From Oscillibacter sp. (lineage in GTDB: Bacteria; Bacillota; Clostridia; Oscillospirales; Oscillospiraceae): a stretch of 64,000 bases of DNA. The stretch covers positions 62,001 through 126,000 of the forward strand of contig JAFXQV010000027.1 in assembly GCA_017526785.1 (NCBI GenBank), in the 5' to 3' direction. The notes below the pieces were generated by a model. That model ran no database searches. It was given only the letters and a program-made list of their open reading frames with translations, and had not been told where the DNA came from. Each line of letters opens with the position of its first letter. Position 1 is the first letter of the stretch. Positions 34,144-42,134 of this stretch are shown piece after piece. A program made the position numbers and the translations under genes.

Positions 34144-34758
34144 TCAGGCAAAATTCCCAATTCTGTTTCCGGACGCCGGGAGCGGGGGGAGGGCGTGAGC
34201 CGTGTCCATTGCCGGGCGGCACCCCGCAAGGAGCATATCCGACGCCTTTAGAATATAGTCCATGTCCACGTCTACGCCGGGCTTGGCCTCGGAAAGATAC
34301 TCGTCGTGGAGCGACTGCAACGCGTACGGGAGCGCGGCGGACGCGTCCCCGACAGGCCGGAAGCCCGTACCGCTCGCCAGACGCGCTTCCAGCGCCAGAC
34401 GCAACGCGGTTTCGTAGGTGTGGTGTTCCCAGCCGACGCCGGGGAAGTGCGGGTTGTGCGGCCATGTGAACGCGTCGGCGACGTAATGGGTCAGTTTCCC
34501 CATGGTGTAGTAATGCCACAGGTTCCAGTTTTTCCGGCGCTGTAGGCGGCGAATGTGGCGGTTGATATAGGCTCTGGAATTGCCGTATGTATGCCCGCCG
34601 AAGAGACTGCCGCGGAGGGAGCCTTTCAGGAAACTGAGGGGGTTGCAATCGGGCTGGAAGGAACCGAACAGGAACGCCAACTCATAACGGCGGGCGGGGA
34701 ACCCGTGTTCACGGGCGAGCAACGACCGCGCCAAGAGAAAATGACTTCTTTTCTGCAC
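34144..34758 (-). CDS. Zinc-dependent phospholipase C-like protein
   Basis: A 204-aa protein of the zinc-dependent phospholipase C / nuclease P1-like helical fold. The metal-ligand pattern is visible: HFLLAR near the start, GSFQPDCNP, GGHTYGNS, GKLTHYVADAFTWPHNPHF and EHHTYETAL give the His and Asp set of the trinuclear zinc site. There is no signal peptide, unlike secreted phospholipases C, and cytoplasmic members of this kind are common in Clostridia with unknown substrates. I start it at GTG 34758 (GAGGTG 7 nt upstream); the longer frame to 34950 runs back through the promoter. Monocistronic with its own promoter. Confidence 0.8.
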   Translation of the reverse strand: MQKRSHFLLARSLLAREHGFPARRYELAFLFGSFQPDCNPLSFLKGSLRGSLFGGHTYGNSRAYINRHIRRLQRRKNWNLWHYYTMGKLTHYVADAFTWPHNPHFPGVGWEHHTYETALRLALEARLASGTGFRPVGDASAALPYALQSLHDEYLSEAKPGVDVDMDYILKASDMLLAGCRPAMDTAHALPPLPASGNRIGNFA

Positions 34759-34798
34759 CGCTGACACCTCGCTTTTGACAAACTGTGTGCATGGGGAC

Positions 34799-34828
34799 AT
34801 TGTAGCACAGGCGTCGGGGGGATTGCAA
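34799..34828 (-). promoter_or_regulatory. Promoter of phospholipase-like gene
   Basis: Minus strand TTGCAA (34823-34828), 18-bp spacer, TACAAT (34799-34804). Confidence 0.7.
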
Positions 34829-34885
34829 GCAAAGATTTTGTAAAATTGCGCGGTTTCTGTCGAAATTGGAAGTATTTCCCAACTT

Positions 34886-36247
34886 TCAGACCATATTTTC
34901 CGGGCGGACGATTTCATCAAACTCTGTTTCGGTGAGCAGACCCATAGCAAGCGCCGCCTCTTTCAGCGAACAGCCGTCTTGCAAGGCGCGTTTCGCGCAT
35001 TCGGCGGCGCGTTCGTAGCCGACTTTCGGCGTCAGACAGGTGACGAGCATGAGGGAACGGTACAAATTATCGGTCATGCGTCCGGCGTCCGGCACAATGC
35101 CCGCGACGCAGTGGGCGCGGAAGCTGTCGCACACGTCGGCCAGAAGCCGCGCCGACTGCTGGAAGTTGTAGGCCGACACGGGAAGAAATACGTTCAACTG
35201 GAAATTCCCTTGACTGGCCGCGAACCCAATCGCCGTGTCGTTGCCCATGACCTGCACGGCGACCATGGTCACGGCTTCGCACTGCGTCGGGTTGACCTTT
35301 CCGGGCATGATGGAACTGCCGGGTTCATTCTCGGGAATGTGCAATTCCCCCATGCCGCAGCGCGGGCCGCTGGCCTCAAAGCGGATATCGTTTGCAATCT
35401 TCATCAGGTTGGCGGCAAGCGCTTTCAAAGCCCCGTGGGCGAATACTAACGCGTCCTTACTCGTCAGCGCGTGGAACTTGTTCGCGTCGGGGCGGAAGTC
35501 AAGCCCGGTCATGTCGCGCAAAAAAGCGCATACCGATTCGTCGTAATTTTCGGGCGCGTTCAACCCGGTTCCGACGGCCGTGCCGCCGATTGCGAGGCGC
35601 TCTAACTCCGGGAGCGCGGCGCGGAGCATGCGGCACGGTGCCTGTACGAGTTCCCGCCAGCCGGAAACCTCTTGCGCGAAGCGTAACGGCGTGGCGTCCT
35701 GCAAGTGCGTCCGCCCAATGCGGATGAGTTCCGGGTAGGCCGCCTCCAAGGCCGCGAATGCGTCCGCGAGGCGTTCGGCCGCCGGGAGTACGTCGCGGCT
35801 GACCGACAGCGCCGCCGCGATGTGTAGCGCCGACGGGTAGGTGTCGTTGCTCGACTGCGACGCGTTCACATGGTCGTTGGGGTGAAGCGGTACGCCCCGC
35901 TCCGCGCACAAATGCGCAATCACTTCGTTTACGTTCATATTGGTTTGGGTGCCGCTTCCGGTCTGCCAGACCACTAACGGAAATTCGTCGTCCCAGCGTC
36001 CGGCGCGGATTTCCCGACACGCCGTAGCAATGGCGTCGGCCTGTACGGCTGTCAGTTTCCCGGCCTGTTCGTTGGCACGCGCACACGCTTCTTTCAGGTA
36101 CGCGAACGCCGTCAGAATGTCGCGCGGCTGGCGTTCCCCGCCGATTTTGAAGTGTTCGAGGCTTCTTTGCGTCTGCGCCCCCCAGTGGTGATTGGCCGGG
36201 ACGGCGATTTCTCCCATGGTATCATGTTCGATTCGGGTTTCAGTCAT
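34886..36247 (-). CDS. fumC: Class II fumarate hydratase
   Basis: A 453-aa oxygen-stable fumarase that interconverts fumarate and malate in the cytoplasm. The superfamily signature GSSIMPGKVNPTQ with the catalytic serine loop is intact, as are WQTGSGTQTNMNVNEV near residue 100, NDHVNASQSSNDTYPSA and GRTHLQDATPL, which carries the general-acid histidine. ATG 36247 follows AAAGGAGAATCAGAAA; the frame continues upstream to 36304 without a better start. Length and motifs match FumC rather than aspartase or argininosuccinate lyase. Monocistronic with its own promoter; no other TCA-cycle gene is adjacent. Confidence 0.95.
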   Translation of the reverse strand: MTETRIEHDTMGEIAVPANHHWGAQTQRSLEHFKIGGERQPRDILTAFAYLKEACARANEQAGKLTAVQADAIATACREIRAGRWDDEFPLVVWQTGSGTQTNMNVNEVIAHLCAERGVPLHPNDHVNASQSSNDTYPSALHIAAALSVSRDVLPAAERLADAFAALEAAYPELIRIGRTHLQDATPLRFAQEVSGWRELVQAPCRMLRAALPELERLAIGGTAVGTGLNAPENYDESVCAFLRDMTGLDFRPDANKFHALTSKDALVFAHGALKALAANLMKIANDIRFEASGPRCGMGELHIPENEPGSSIMPGKVNPTQCEAVTMVAVQVMGNDTAIGFAASQGNFQLNVFLPVSAYNFQQSARLLADVCDSFRAHCVAGIVPDAGRMTDNLYRSLMLVTCLTPKVGYERAAECAKRALQDGCSLKEAALAMGLLTETEFDEIVRPENMV

Positions 36248-36280
36248 TTTCTGATTCTCCTTTTGCGCCGGAATGCCCCG

Positions 36281-36309
36281 ATTGTAGCACCTGTCGCGCG
36301 GCAATACAA
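36281..36309 (-). promoter_or_regulatory. fumC promoter
   Basis: Minus strand TTGTAT (36304-36309), 17-bp spacer, TACAAT (36281-36286). Confidence 0.7.
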
Positions 36310-36381
36310 GCGCCGTACGCCCTTAATTTTTCCGCCGGACGGACGATAATAAAATAGAGGCTTGAAAGGGGGGTGCCGTCC

Positions 36382-37188
36382 ATGAATCTGCTTATGATTG
36401 GTTCCGCGAACCAGTACGCGAAAAACGAGGCACTCAAAACGCAGTGGAACCTCAAAAAACAGAGCGGAGACTTCCACGGCCACAAGAAGTCACTGTCCGA
36501 CTACGTGAACATGACGAAGGCTTCTTCCGTGCTGCCGCAGGCGGACGCGGACGAAAAGAAAATGTCCGCGATTATGACCAAGGCCGAAGCCGGGCGGAAA
36601 CTGTCCCATGACGAATGGGAGTACCTCCGGGCGAAAAATCCCGTGATGTACGAGAAGCTCAAAGCCATTGAACGCGAGCAGAAGGAATACGAGCAAGCGT
36701 TGAAGCACTGCAAGACCCGTGACGAAGCGCGGCGTCTGCACCTGTCGAAGCTGGGGGAGGTGCTGTCGGCGGCGAAAAAGGGCGACGAAAGCGCGTTAAT
36801 GCGTCTGAACCGTCTGACGCGCACCATGACGGACTTTACCAAGAGCGAAGCGTATCACAGACTGCCCACGGAGGCCGACGAAGCCATAGAGCGCGAACAG
36901 GAGCGCGAAGCCAGACAGGAAGCCTTGCGCATGGAGGCGGAAATCAAAGAGGCCGGGAAAGCCGCGAAACAGGCCGCCGATACCGAAAATGACGCGGAGC
37001 CGGAACCCGTTCCCGATACCAAGTCCGAACCCGTCACCGTCCCCGATACCAAGCCCGAACCCGCGCCGGAAATCGACATGCCGCGCCCCGTTTCGGTACT
37101 GGCATTCGGACAGCGGGCGTACGTCGGACGGCGTGACGAGGCCGCCCGCGACGCTTCCAAGCGGAAAATTTTTGAGGCTGGGGCGTAA
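36382..37188 (+). CDS. Conserved hypothetical coiled-coil protein with Pro/Glu-rich tail
   Basis: A 268-aa soluble protein I cannot assign to a named function. It starts MNLLMIGSANQYAKNEAL, continues with a charged, mostly helical body including likely coiled coils (about residues 75-115 and 165-205, dense in Glu, Lys, Arg, Ala), and then a repetitive PEPVPDTKSEPVTVPDTK-type linker (about 205-235) before a short basic end. No transmembrane helix or signal peptide. ATG 36382 has GAAAGGGGGG 8 nt upstream; an in-frame GTG at 36373 lies within that site. Divergent from fumC and followed by tRNA-Leu. A TAAAAT at 36350-36355 with a poor -35 could be its promoter. Confidence 0.7.
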   Translation: MNLLMIGSANQYAKNEALKTQWNLKKQSGDFHGHKKSLSDYVNMTKASSVLPQADADEKKMSAIMTKAEAGRKLSHDEWEYLRAKNPVMYEKLKAIEREQKEYEQALKHCKTRDEARRLHLSKLGEVLSAAKKGDESALMRLNRLTRTMTDFTKSEAYHRLPTEADEAIEREQEREARQEALRMEAEIKEAGKAAKQAADTENDAEPEPVPDTKSEPVTVPDTKPEPAPEIDMPRPVSVLAFGQRAYVGRRDEAARDASKRKIFEAGA

Positions 37189-37205
37189 TTTCTTGAAAAT
37201 TTCTC

Positions 37206-37234
37206 TTGCAATCCGCTTTCGGAGGGTGTATAAT
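37206..37234 (+). promoter_or_regulatory. tRNA-Leu promoter
   Basis: TTGCAA (37206-37211), 17-bp spacer, perfect TATAAT (37229-37234), 12 bp before the mature tRNA 5' end. Confidence 0.85.
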
Positions 37235-37246
37235 GTGCCTGTTGTC

Positions 37247-37333
37247 GCCGATGTGATGGAATTGGTAGACGTGACGGACTCAAAATCCGTTGGTGGCGAC
37301 ACCGTGTGGGTTCGAGTCCCACCATCGGCACCA
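37247..37333 (+). tRNA. tRNA-Leu (anticodon CAA)
   Basis: An 87-nt class II tRNA. The acceptor stem GCCGATG (37247-37253) pairs with CATCGGC (37323-37329), followed by the discriminator A and an encoded CCA. The anticodon stem ACGGA/TCCGT encloses CTCAAAA, giving anticodon CAA for UUG. A long variable arm and the T-arm GTGGG-TTCGAGT-CCCAC are present. It is flanked by its own promoter and terminator. No mobile element is attached to its 3' end. Confidence 0.97.
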
Positions 37334-37369
37334 AAACGCCGTCCCATGGAAACCCGGGACGGCGTTTTT
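37334..37369 (+). terminator. tRNA-Leu terminator
   Basis: AAACGCCGTCCC (37334-37345) pairs perfectly with GGGACGGCGTTT (37356-37367), followed by more T, one base after the CCA end. Confidence 0.93.
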
Positions 37370-37435
37370 GCGTCGAATTTGTGAAAACGACGAAAGCCCC
37401 GCCACAAAGCAACGTCGACATTGGTCAAAAAACGC

Positions 37436-37464
37436 TTGCTATTTTCCGTTGACAGCGCTACAAT
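37436..37464 (+). promoter_or_regulatory. Promoter of SLH-domain protein
   Basis: TTGCTA (37436-37441), 17-bp spacer, TACAAT (37459-37464). Confidence 0.65.
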
Positions 37465-37515
37465 ACGCTTACAGGCTCTCGCCTGCCCATTACGCGGGAA
37501 AGGAAGCGCAGAAAC

Positions 37516-38229
37516 ATGGCAGACAATAACAAGTTCAGCGCCCTTAGCAACAAAATCAAGGAACACGCCGCGACTACCGGCGTAAACGCCGCCAATAACG
37601 AGACCGACGGCGCGAAGCGCGGCCTGTTCGGGTTCGGCCAGAAGCCCAACGCCAACAATAACAACGCGAAGCCGACCGCCACACCCAGCGTGAAGCCGAC
37701 CGCGACGCCCAGCGTCAAGCCCACGGCCACGCCCAGTGTCAAGCCCACGGCCAAAACGAAATTTACCGATGTCCCGGCCAGCGCGTACTACGCCGAGGCG
37801 GTCGCGTGGGCTGTACAGAAGGGCATTACCAGCGGCACCACCGAAACCACGTTCACGCCGAATAATCCGTGCCACCGCGGCCACGCGGCTACATTCCTGT
37901 GGCGCGCCCACGGTTCCCCGGCTCCCAAAAAGGCCAGCAGTCCCTTTACCGACGTGTCCGACGGCCCCTTTTACAAGGCGATTCTCTGGGCTGTCGAAAA
38001 CGGTATCATGGAGGGTACCAGCGCCACGACGTTTGAGCCGACCGCGCCCTGTACGCGTGGCGACGTGCTGAAGTACCTGCTCCGCTCCGAGGGCAAGCCC
38101 AACGCCACCGAAGAGGAAGCCGTCAAGTGGGCGAACGTAAAGCACCTGATGACGGGTTTCGCGGGCGGCGCGAACGCCCCCTGCACCCGCGCCGACATTG
38201 TGACGATTCTCTACCGCGCCAAGAAATAA
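37516..38229 (+). CDS. SLH-domain protein without signal peptide
   Basis: A 237-aa protein whose C-terminal part (about residues 82-237) is three S-layer homology motifs: FTDVPASAYYAEAVAWAVQ, FTDVSDGPFYKAILWAVENG and a shorter third (WANVKHLMTGFAGG), each ending in a TRxDxxxxLxR-like helix. The N-terminal part is hydrophilic (MADNNKFSALSNKIKEHAAT), with an Asn-rich patch and a PTATPSVK tandem linker. SLH motifs normally hold exported proteins on wall polysaccharide, yet no hydrophobic signal or transmembrane helix exists, and no better start lies upstream. It could use a non-classical route or act in the cytoplasm. Own promoter and terminator; single gene. Confidence 0.85.
   Translation: MADNNKFSALSNKIKEHAATTGVNAANNETDGAKRGLFGFGQKPNANNNNAKPTATPSVKPTATPSVKPTATPSVKPTAKTKFTDVPASAYYAEAVAWAVQKGITSGTTETTFTPNNPCHRGHAATFLWRAHGSPAPKKASSPFTDVSDGPFYKAILWAVENGIMEGTSATTFEPTAPCTRGDVLKYLLRSEGKPNATEEEAVKWANVKHLMTGFAGGANAPCTRADIVTILYRAKK
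37669..37752 (+). repeat. 24-bp tandem repeat in SLH gene linker
   Basis: Three full copies and a half copy of a 24-bp unit encoding KPTATPSV. Third-base differences between copies show some age. Copy number is likely variable between strains. Confidence 0.9.
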
Positions 38230-38238
38230 CGCGTCCCG

Positions 38239-38269
38239 GAGACGGCGAAAAGCCGTCTCTGTTTTGTTT
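38239..38269 (+). terminator. Terminator of SLH gene
   Basis: GAGACGGC (38239-38246), GAAAA loop, GCCGTCTC (38252-38259), then TGTTTTGTTT. Confidence 0.88.
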
Positions 38270-38274
38270 CGGGG

Positions 38275-38303
38275 TTGATTTCGCGGCGGAAATGTGATAT
38301 TCT
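38275..38303 (+). promoter_or_regulatory. MATE transporter promoter
   Basis: TTGATT (38275-38280), 17-bp spacer, TATTCT (38298-38303), 37 bp before the start codon. Confidence 0.6.
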
Positions 38304-38339
38304 CACGGAAAATTCGCCGGAAAGAAGGCATTCCCCGTC

Positions 38340-39704
38340 ATGAAACCCTCAAAGCCTCCTGTCACGCTCAGCCGCTTTTCCAATCGGCAACTGATAGACT
38401 TAATCGCCCCGCTGTTGCTGGAACAGTTTTTGGCAATCGGCGTGGGGCTGGCCGACTCCCTCATGGTCTCCCATGTGGGGGACGCGGCAATTTCGGCCGT
38501 GTCGCTGGTCGATTCCATCAGTAACCTGATGATTTACGCGTTCAGCGCAATGGCGGCGGGGGGCGCGGCGGTCGCCGGACAGTACATCGGACGCCGCGAG
38601 GGCGACAACGCCAACAACGCCGGACAACATCTCATTTTGCTGTTAGGCGCGGTCTCCGTGGTGATTACGCTGTTACTGTACCTGTTCCGCCACGCGGTGC
38701 TCAACACGCTTTTCGGGCATGTCGAGCCGGACGTTATGGAGGCCACGGACAAATATTACAGGATAGTCACGGCGTCCATTCCGGGCATTGCGCTCTACAA
38801 CGGCGGCGCGGCGATTCTGCGCACTATGGAACGTTCCGACATTTCGCTGTGGGTGTCCCTGCTGATGAACGCCGTCAACATTACCGGGAACGCGGTACTG
38901 ATTTTCGGCCTTGGCATGGACGTGTCCGGCGCGGCGATTCCGACGCTTGTTTCCCGGACGCTGGCGGCGGGCGTCATTCTCGCCGTGCTGTGCAATCCGA
39001 AACTGCCGTTGCACCTGTCGAATATGCGGGCGTTCACGTTCCGCCCGCGCCTCATGCGGAACATCCTGTACATCGGCATTCCGAGCGGCATTGAGAACGG
39101 GACATTTCAGTTAGGGCGGCTTGTGCTGTTCAGCCTGATATCGACATTCCCCACGGCGTCAATTGTCGCCAACGCGATTGGAAACACATTAGGCAACTTC
39201 CACCTGTTCGCCGGAATGGGCGTCAACTTGGGGCTGACGACCGTTGTCAGTCAGTGCGTCGGCGCGGGGGAGTACGACGAGGCACGCGCCTATATGCGGA
39301 AGCTGTCGAAAGTCTGTTACGCGCTGTTAATCGTTGTGAACCTGCTGATTCTGGCGTTACTGCCGCTGATAATGCGCGTGTACAATGTCTCGCCGGAGGC
39401 CGAACGCCTCGCCGTCAGCGTGACGGTTTTACACGGGGTGTCGTCCATGTTTCTGTGGACGCCGTCCTTTCTGGTGCCGTCGTTCTTACGCGCCGCCGGG
39501 GACGCACAGTTTACCATGGTTGTCAGCATGGCGTCGATGTGGCTGTGCCGGGTGTTCTTCGCGTACGTGCTGGGAAAGTACATGGGTTACGGCGTGGAGG
39601 GCGTCTGGTTCGCACACGCCATTCTGGACTGGTCAACGCGGAGCGTGATATTTGTCCGGCGCTACCGGAGCGGCGTCTGGATGAGCAAGGGCATTCAGGA
39701 CTGA
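38340..39704 (+). CDS. MATE-family efflux transporter
   Basis: A 454-aa membrane protein with about twelve hydrophobic helices in two pseudo-symmetric halves, the MATE (multidrug and toxic compound extrusion) fold. Typical segments are PLLLEQFLAIGVGLADSLMV in helix 1, the AAISAVSLVDSI turn, and AGQYIGRREG between helices 2 and 3; the second half opens with GIPSGIENGTFQLGRLV. Such proteins export cationic drugs or metabolites in exchange for Na+ or H+; the substrate cannot be inferred. ATG 38340 has an AAGAAGG site 9-10 nt upstream. Flanked by promoter and terminator, with no adjacent regulator. Confidence 0.92.
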   Translation: MKPSKPPVTLSRFSNRQLIDLIAPLLLEQFLAIGVGLADSLMVSHVGDAAISAVSLVDSISNLMIYAFSAMAAGGAAVAGQYIGRREGDNANNAGQHLILLLGAVSVVITLLLYLFRHAVLNTLFGHVEPDVMEATDKYYRIVTASIPGIALYNGGAAILRTMERSDISLWVSLLMNAVNITGNAVLIFGLGMDVSGAAIPTLVSRTLAAGVILAVLCNPKLPLHLSNMRAFTFRPRLMRNILYIGIPSGIENGTFQLGRLVLFSLISTFPTASIVANAIGNTLGNFHLFAGMGVNLGLTTVVSQCVGAGEYDEARAYMRKLSKVCYALLIVVNLLILALLPLIMRVYNVSPEAERLAVSVTVLHGVSSMFLWTPSFLVPSFLRAAGDAQFTMVVSMASMWLCRVFFAYVLGKYMGYGVEGVWFAHAILDWSTRSVIFVRRYRSGVWMSKGIQD

Positions 39705-39705
39705 C

Positions 39706-39742
39706 AAAAACGCCTTTCCCGCGTAACGGGAGAGGCGTTTTT
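39706..39742. terminator. Bidirectional terminator after MATE gene
   Basis: AAAAACGCCTTTCCCG (39706-39721) pairs with CGGGAGAGGCGTTTTT (39727-39742) with one G-T pair, with A and T runs on both sides; serves the convergent thioesterase gene too. Confidence 0.9.
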
Positions 39743-39743
39743 G

Positions 39744-40496
39744 TCATGCAAAGACACATTCCGCCGTGAAACAGAGTTCGGCGGAGCCGTGGCCTTCCAT
39801 ATAATATGTGTTGTCGGCGCGGTGTCCGGCAAGACGTACGCTGTCGCCGAGCGTGACTTCCTTGTGGTAGTTGATGGCGAACGTGTCGACGGGACGCGCC
39901 TGCAAGTCGTCCGGGAGGAAGTCCCACACAATGTCGCCGTAGTTGCCGCTGAACAAATGCCCGTTGCCGTCCAAGTCCGACCAGTACACGGGACGCTTGC
40001 CGAGTTCGTCGGGCGCGACGGAGGGCATGCGGATTTTTTTGGGTTCGGGGCAGTCGATTTCCTGTCCGGACGAGGCGGGGACTTGTCGCGCCGTGAACGA
40101 CACGGGACGCAGAATCTTTCGGCTTGCGGGGTTCACCAGAAGCCAGTCACTTTTCCCGCTGACGCACAGCGCCCCGGCGTCGTCGGAAATCCGGTAGACG
40201 CGCCGGAAATGGGGTCCCCGGCACCCATCTTCCCATGTGTCCACGGTCAACACCTCGCCGTTGACCGGGCGGCGGTGAATCTTCATGGCGGCGCGGGACA
40301 TGAGAAAGACATGTCCCATTTCTGTCAGCTTTTCATGGGTCAGCCCGCGGGCGTCGTAGTCGTAGCCGCCCCAGATTGAGAGAATGCTTAGCAGGGTTCC
40401 GATACGTACCTGTTTATTACGGTCACAGTCTACAAAGTTCAATTCCCGCTGCCGGGAGTAGCCGATTTCGTACAAATGCTGTTCAAACTGTCTCAC
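39744..40496 (-). CDS. Acyl-ACP thioesterase (FatA/FatB-like)
   Basis: A 250-aa double-hotdog protein that releases fatty acids from acyl carrier protein. The first hotdog contains FVDCDRNKQVRIGTLLSILS and THEKLTEMGHVFLMSRAAMKI, and the second the conserved DLDGNGHLFSGNYGDIVWDF that carries the catalytic Asn and His of the plant-like family. GTG 40496 has AAGGAG 8 nt upstream; a longer frame to 40628 overlaps the xth gene in antisense codon usage and is rejected. It lies 19 bp after xth and is probably cotranscribed. Such thioesterases supply free fatty acids in many gut Clostridia. Confidence 0.88.
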   Translation of the reverse strand: MRQFEQHLYEIGYSRQRELNFVDCDRNKQVRIGTLLSILSIWGGYDYDARGLTHEKLTEMGHVFLMSRAAMKIHRRPVNGEVLTVDTWEDGCRGPHFRRVYRISDDAGALCVSGKSDWLLVNPASRKILRPVSFTARQVPASSGQEIDCPEPKKIRMPSVAPDELGKRPVYWSDLDGNGHLFSGNYGDIVWDFLPDDLQARPVDTFAINYHKEVTLGDSVRLAGHRADNTYYMEGHGSAELCFTAECVFA

Positions 40497-40515
40497 GTTC
40501 CGCACTCCTTTGCAA

Positions 40516-41271
40516 TCATTCTTCCAGTTCGAGCATGACGGGGCAGTGGTCGCTCCCCTGAATTTCGCTCCAGATGTCCGCCGCGCGGATACGCGGGCGC
40601 AGGCGCTCCGACACGATGAAGTAGTCAATTCGCCACCCCACGTTCCGGTTACGGGCGTTGTGCTGGTAACTCCACCATGTGTAAGCCCCGGTCAAGTCGG
40701 GGTGACAGGCGCGGAAAGTGTCCGTAAAGCCGCTTGCCAGCAACGCCGACATTTTCCCGCGCTCCTCGTCGGTGAATCCGGCGTTTTGATGATTCGCCGC
40801 CGGGTTTTTCAGGTCGATTTCCTGATGTGCCACGTTGAAGTCCCCGCAGTAGACGACGGGTTTCGCGCTGTCCAGTTCCAAGAGGTAGTCCCTGATGTCG
40901 TTTTCCCACGCCATGCGGTAGGGAATGCGGCTCAGGTCGCGCTTGGAGTTGGGCGTGTAGCAACAGACCAAGTAAAAGTCCGGATACTCCGCCGTGATGA
41001 CGCGTCCCTCGTGGCGGTGGATATCGTCGCCGAAATCGTACGTGACGTTCAGCGGCTCCGGGCGCGTGAAAATCGCGGTACCGGAATACCCGGCCTTGTC
41101 GGCGCTGTTCCAGTAGCGGTGATAACCCGGCAGGTCAAAGTCGGCCTGTTCGGGGCGCATTTTGGTTTCCTGCAGGCAAATCATGTCGGCGTTGGCGATG
41201 TCGCACACATCCAGAAAGCCCTTTTTCAGACACGCCCGCAGGCCGTTGACATTCCACGAAATCAGCCTCAT
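40516..41271 (-). CDS. xth: Exodeoxyribonuclease III
   Basis: A 251-aa AP endonuclease/3'-5' exonuclease for base-excision repair. Metal and catalytic residues are visible: SWNVNGLRA, Glu in ICLQETKM, the Tyr and Asn of CCYTPNSKRDLSR, CGDFNVAHQEIDL with the Asp-Asn pair, and the C-terminal GSDHCPV with the catalytic His. ATG 41271 has AAAGGGG 6 nt upstream and is preferred to the TTG at 41277. Followed by the acyl-ACP thioesterase gene; the pairing has no obvious functional meaning. Confidence 0.95.
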   Translation of the reverse strand: MRLISWNVNGLRACLKKGFLDVCDIANADMICLQETKMRPEQADFDLPGYHRYWNSADKAGYSGTAIFTRPEPLNVTYDFGDDIHRHEGRVITAEYPDFYLVCCYTPNSKRDLSRIPYRMAWENDIRDYLLELDSAKPVVYCGDFNVAHQEIDLKNPAANHQNAGFTDEERGKMSALLASGFTDTFRACHPDLTGAYTWWSYQHNARNRNVGWRIDYFIVSERLRPRIRAADIWSEIQGSDHCPVMLELEE

Positions 41272-41404
41272 TGGCAACCCCTTTCCCCAGACGGCAAAAT
41301 CCGCCGTTCTTTTTCGCGCAAACAGTTCTCGACTGTTTTCTATGTGCTATAATCTCCCTTGCGCGTAAACCAAGCCGGGGTACCACGGCACAAAGGAAAC
41401 AAGC

Positions 41405-41614
41405 ATGATGAATTATGACACCCGTGTGCTGAAGCTCTTCCGGCGGCTGGAACCGGAAGAACGTCAATCTATTCTCGCGTTTGCCCTGTTTCTGCGCTCC
41501 CACCGGCAAGCTCCAGAACGCGGAGAAGCGCCGCCTTCTGGACGGGTTCCAGCTCCCGGACAGCCTCCAGAAGCAAGCGCTCCTGTCGCGGAAGCTCCGG
41601 CTCCTGACGACTGA
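41405..41614 (+). CDS. Possible small protein overlapping an antisense gene
   Basis: A 69-aa frame starting MMNYDTRVLKLFRRLEPEER, with AAAGGAAA 5-6 nt upstream and a TATAAT at 41348-41353 without a good -35. The first 38 residues look like a helical regulator tail (LKLFRRLEPEERQSILAFAL); the rest is Pro/Ala/Glu-rich and lies antisense to the end of the ribbon-helix-helix gene at 41469-41768 (146 bp shared). Both cannot be freely optimised, and the Pro-rich half may only be a shadow of the opposite gene. Expression is uncertain. Confidence 0.4.
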   Translation: MMNYDTRVLKLFRRLEPEERQSILAFALFLRSHRQAPERGEAPPSGRVPAPGQPPEASAPVAEAPAPDD

Positions 41615-41768
41615 CGCCGCCGCCCTCCAGACTGCCGATACCGACACGCACCAACTGCCGGATGGCCTTGCTCAGGGACGTGATTCCGTATTGATACTGA
41701 TACGCTTCGACCTGTTCCAAAAGTTCGGGTTCCAGTGTCACGGGGACACGCGGTTTTTTCGTGGCCAT
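41469..41768 (-). CDS. Ribbon-helix-helix DNA-binding protein
   Basis: A 99-aa small regulator. After MATKKP, the strand RVPVTLEPELLEQV and helices QYQYGITSLSKAIRQLVRVG form a ribbon-helix-helix domain; the C-terminal half (QERLLLEAVRELEPVQKAALLRVLEL) is helical and could dimerise. ATG 41768 has GGGGTGGG at 4-6 nt upstream and a promoter TTGCCA-N18-TATACT (minus strand, 41788-41817). It diverges from a second RHH gene at 41963, with a cluster of AAGTG boxes between them, so autoregulation or cross-regulation is likely. It may be part of a plasmid- or phage-derived control unit. Confidence 0.75.
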   Translation of the reverse strand: MATKKPRVPVTLEPELLEQVEAYQYQYGITSLSKAIRQLVRVGIGSLEGGGVSRQEPELPRQERLLLEAVRELEPVQKAALLRVLELAGGSAETGQTRE

Positions 41769-41787
41769 GTTCCCACCCCCACGGGAC

Positions 41788-41946
41788 AGTATATCACAAG
41801 TGTTGCACCAGTGGCAAGCGAAAAGTGTCACACAATGTTCAAAAAAGTGACGCGTTTTTTGGAGGTTTTGTCCATTGCAAAGTGTGACAGTTTCTGGTAT
41901 CCTCTCCATAGTGAATCACTTTTTTAAAAAGTGTACCACTTATAAT
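41788..41946. promoter_or_regulatory. Divergent promoter region with repeated AAGTG operator boxes
   Basis: Seven AAGTG/CACTT boxes occur (starting 41798, 41823, 41845, 41880, 41917, 41929, 41937), two forming a perfect palindrome CACTTTTTTAAAAAGTG at 41917-41933. Minus promoter: TTGCCA (41812-41817) and TATACT (41788-41793). Plus -10: TATAAT at 41941-41946 immediately after the palindrome, with no good -35. Layout fits cooperative binding of RHH dimers that control both genes. The region is visibly AT-rich. Confidence 0.6.
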
Positions 41947-41962
41947 ACGGGAGGGGTACGGA

Positions 41963-42133
41963 ATGACGACGCTGAAACGCGTGATGGTCTCTCTGCCGCG
42001 TGACTTGGAGGCGGCGGTCGAAAAACTCAGGCGGACGCCGGAACTGCGGAACGTTCCGGTATCCCAAATTCTCTGCCGCCTCATCCGGAAGGGGCTGGAC
42101 GCGGCGGACACGGATACTAAGGAGGACTGCTGA
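41963..42133 (+). CDS. Small ribbon-helix-helix protein
   Basis: A 56-aa protein: TLKRVMVSLPRDLEAAVEKL forms the beta strand and first helix of a ribbon-helix-helix domain, and NVPVSQILCRLIRKGLDAA the second helix, so nearly the whole protein is the DNA-binding fold. ATG 41963 has GGGAGGGG 7-8 nt upstream. The TATAAT/palindrome of the divergent region lies just before it. Its stop is one base before the ATG of the 67-aa protein that follows, suggesting a two-gene unit like an antitoxin or copy-control operon, although the partner is not a recognised toxin. Confidence 0.7.
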   Translation: MTTLKRVMVSLPRDLEAAVEKLRRTPELRNVPVSQILCRLIRKGLDAADTDTKEDC

Positions 42134-42134
42134 C

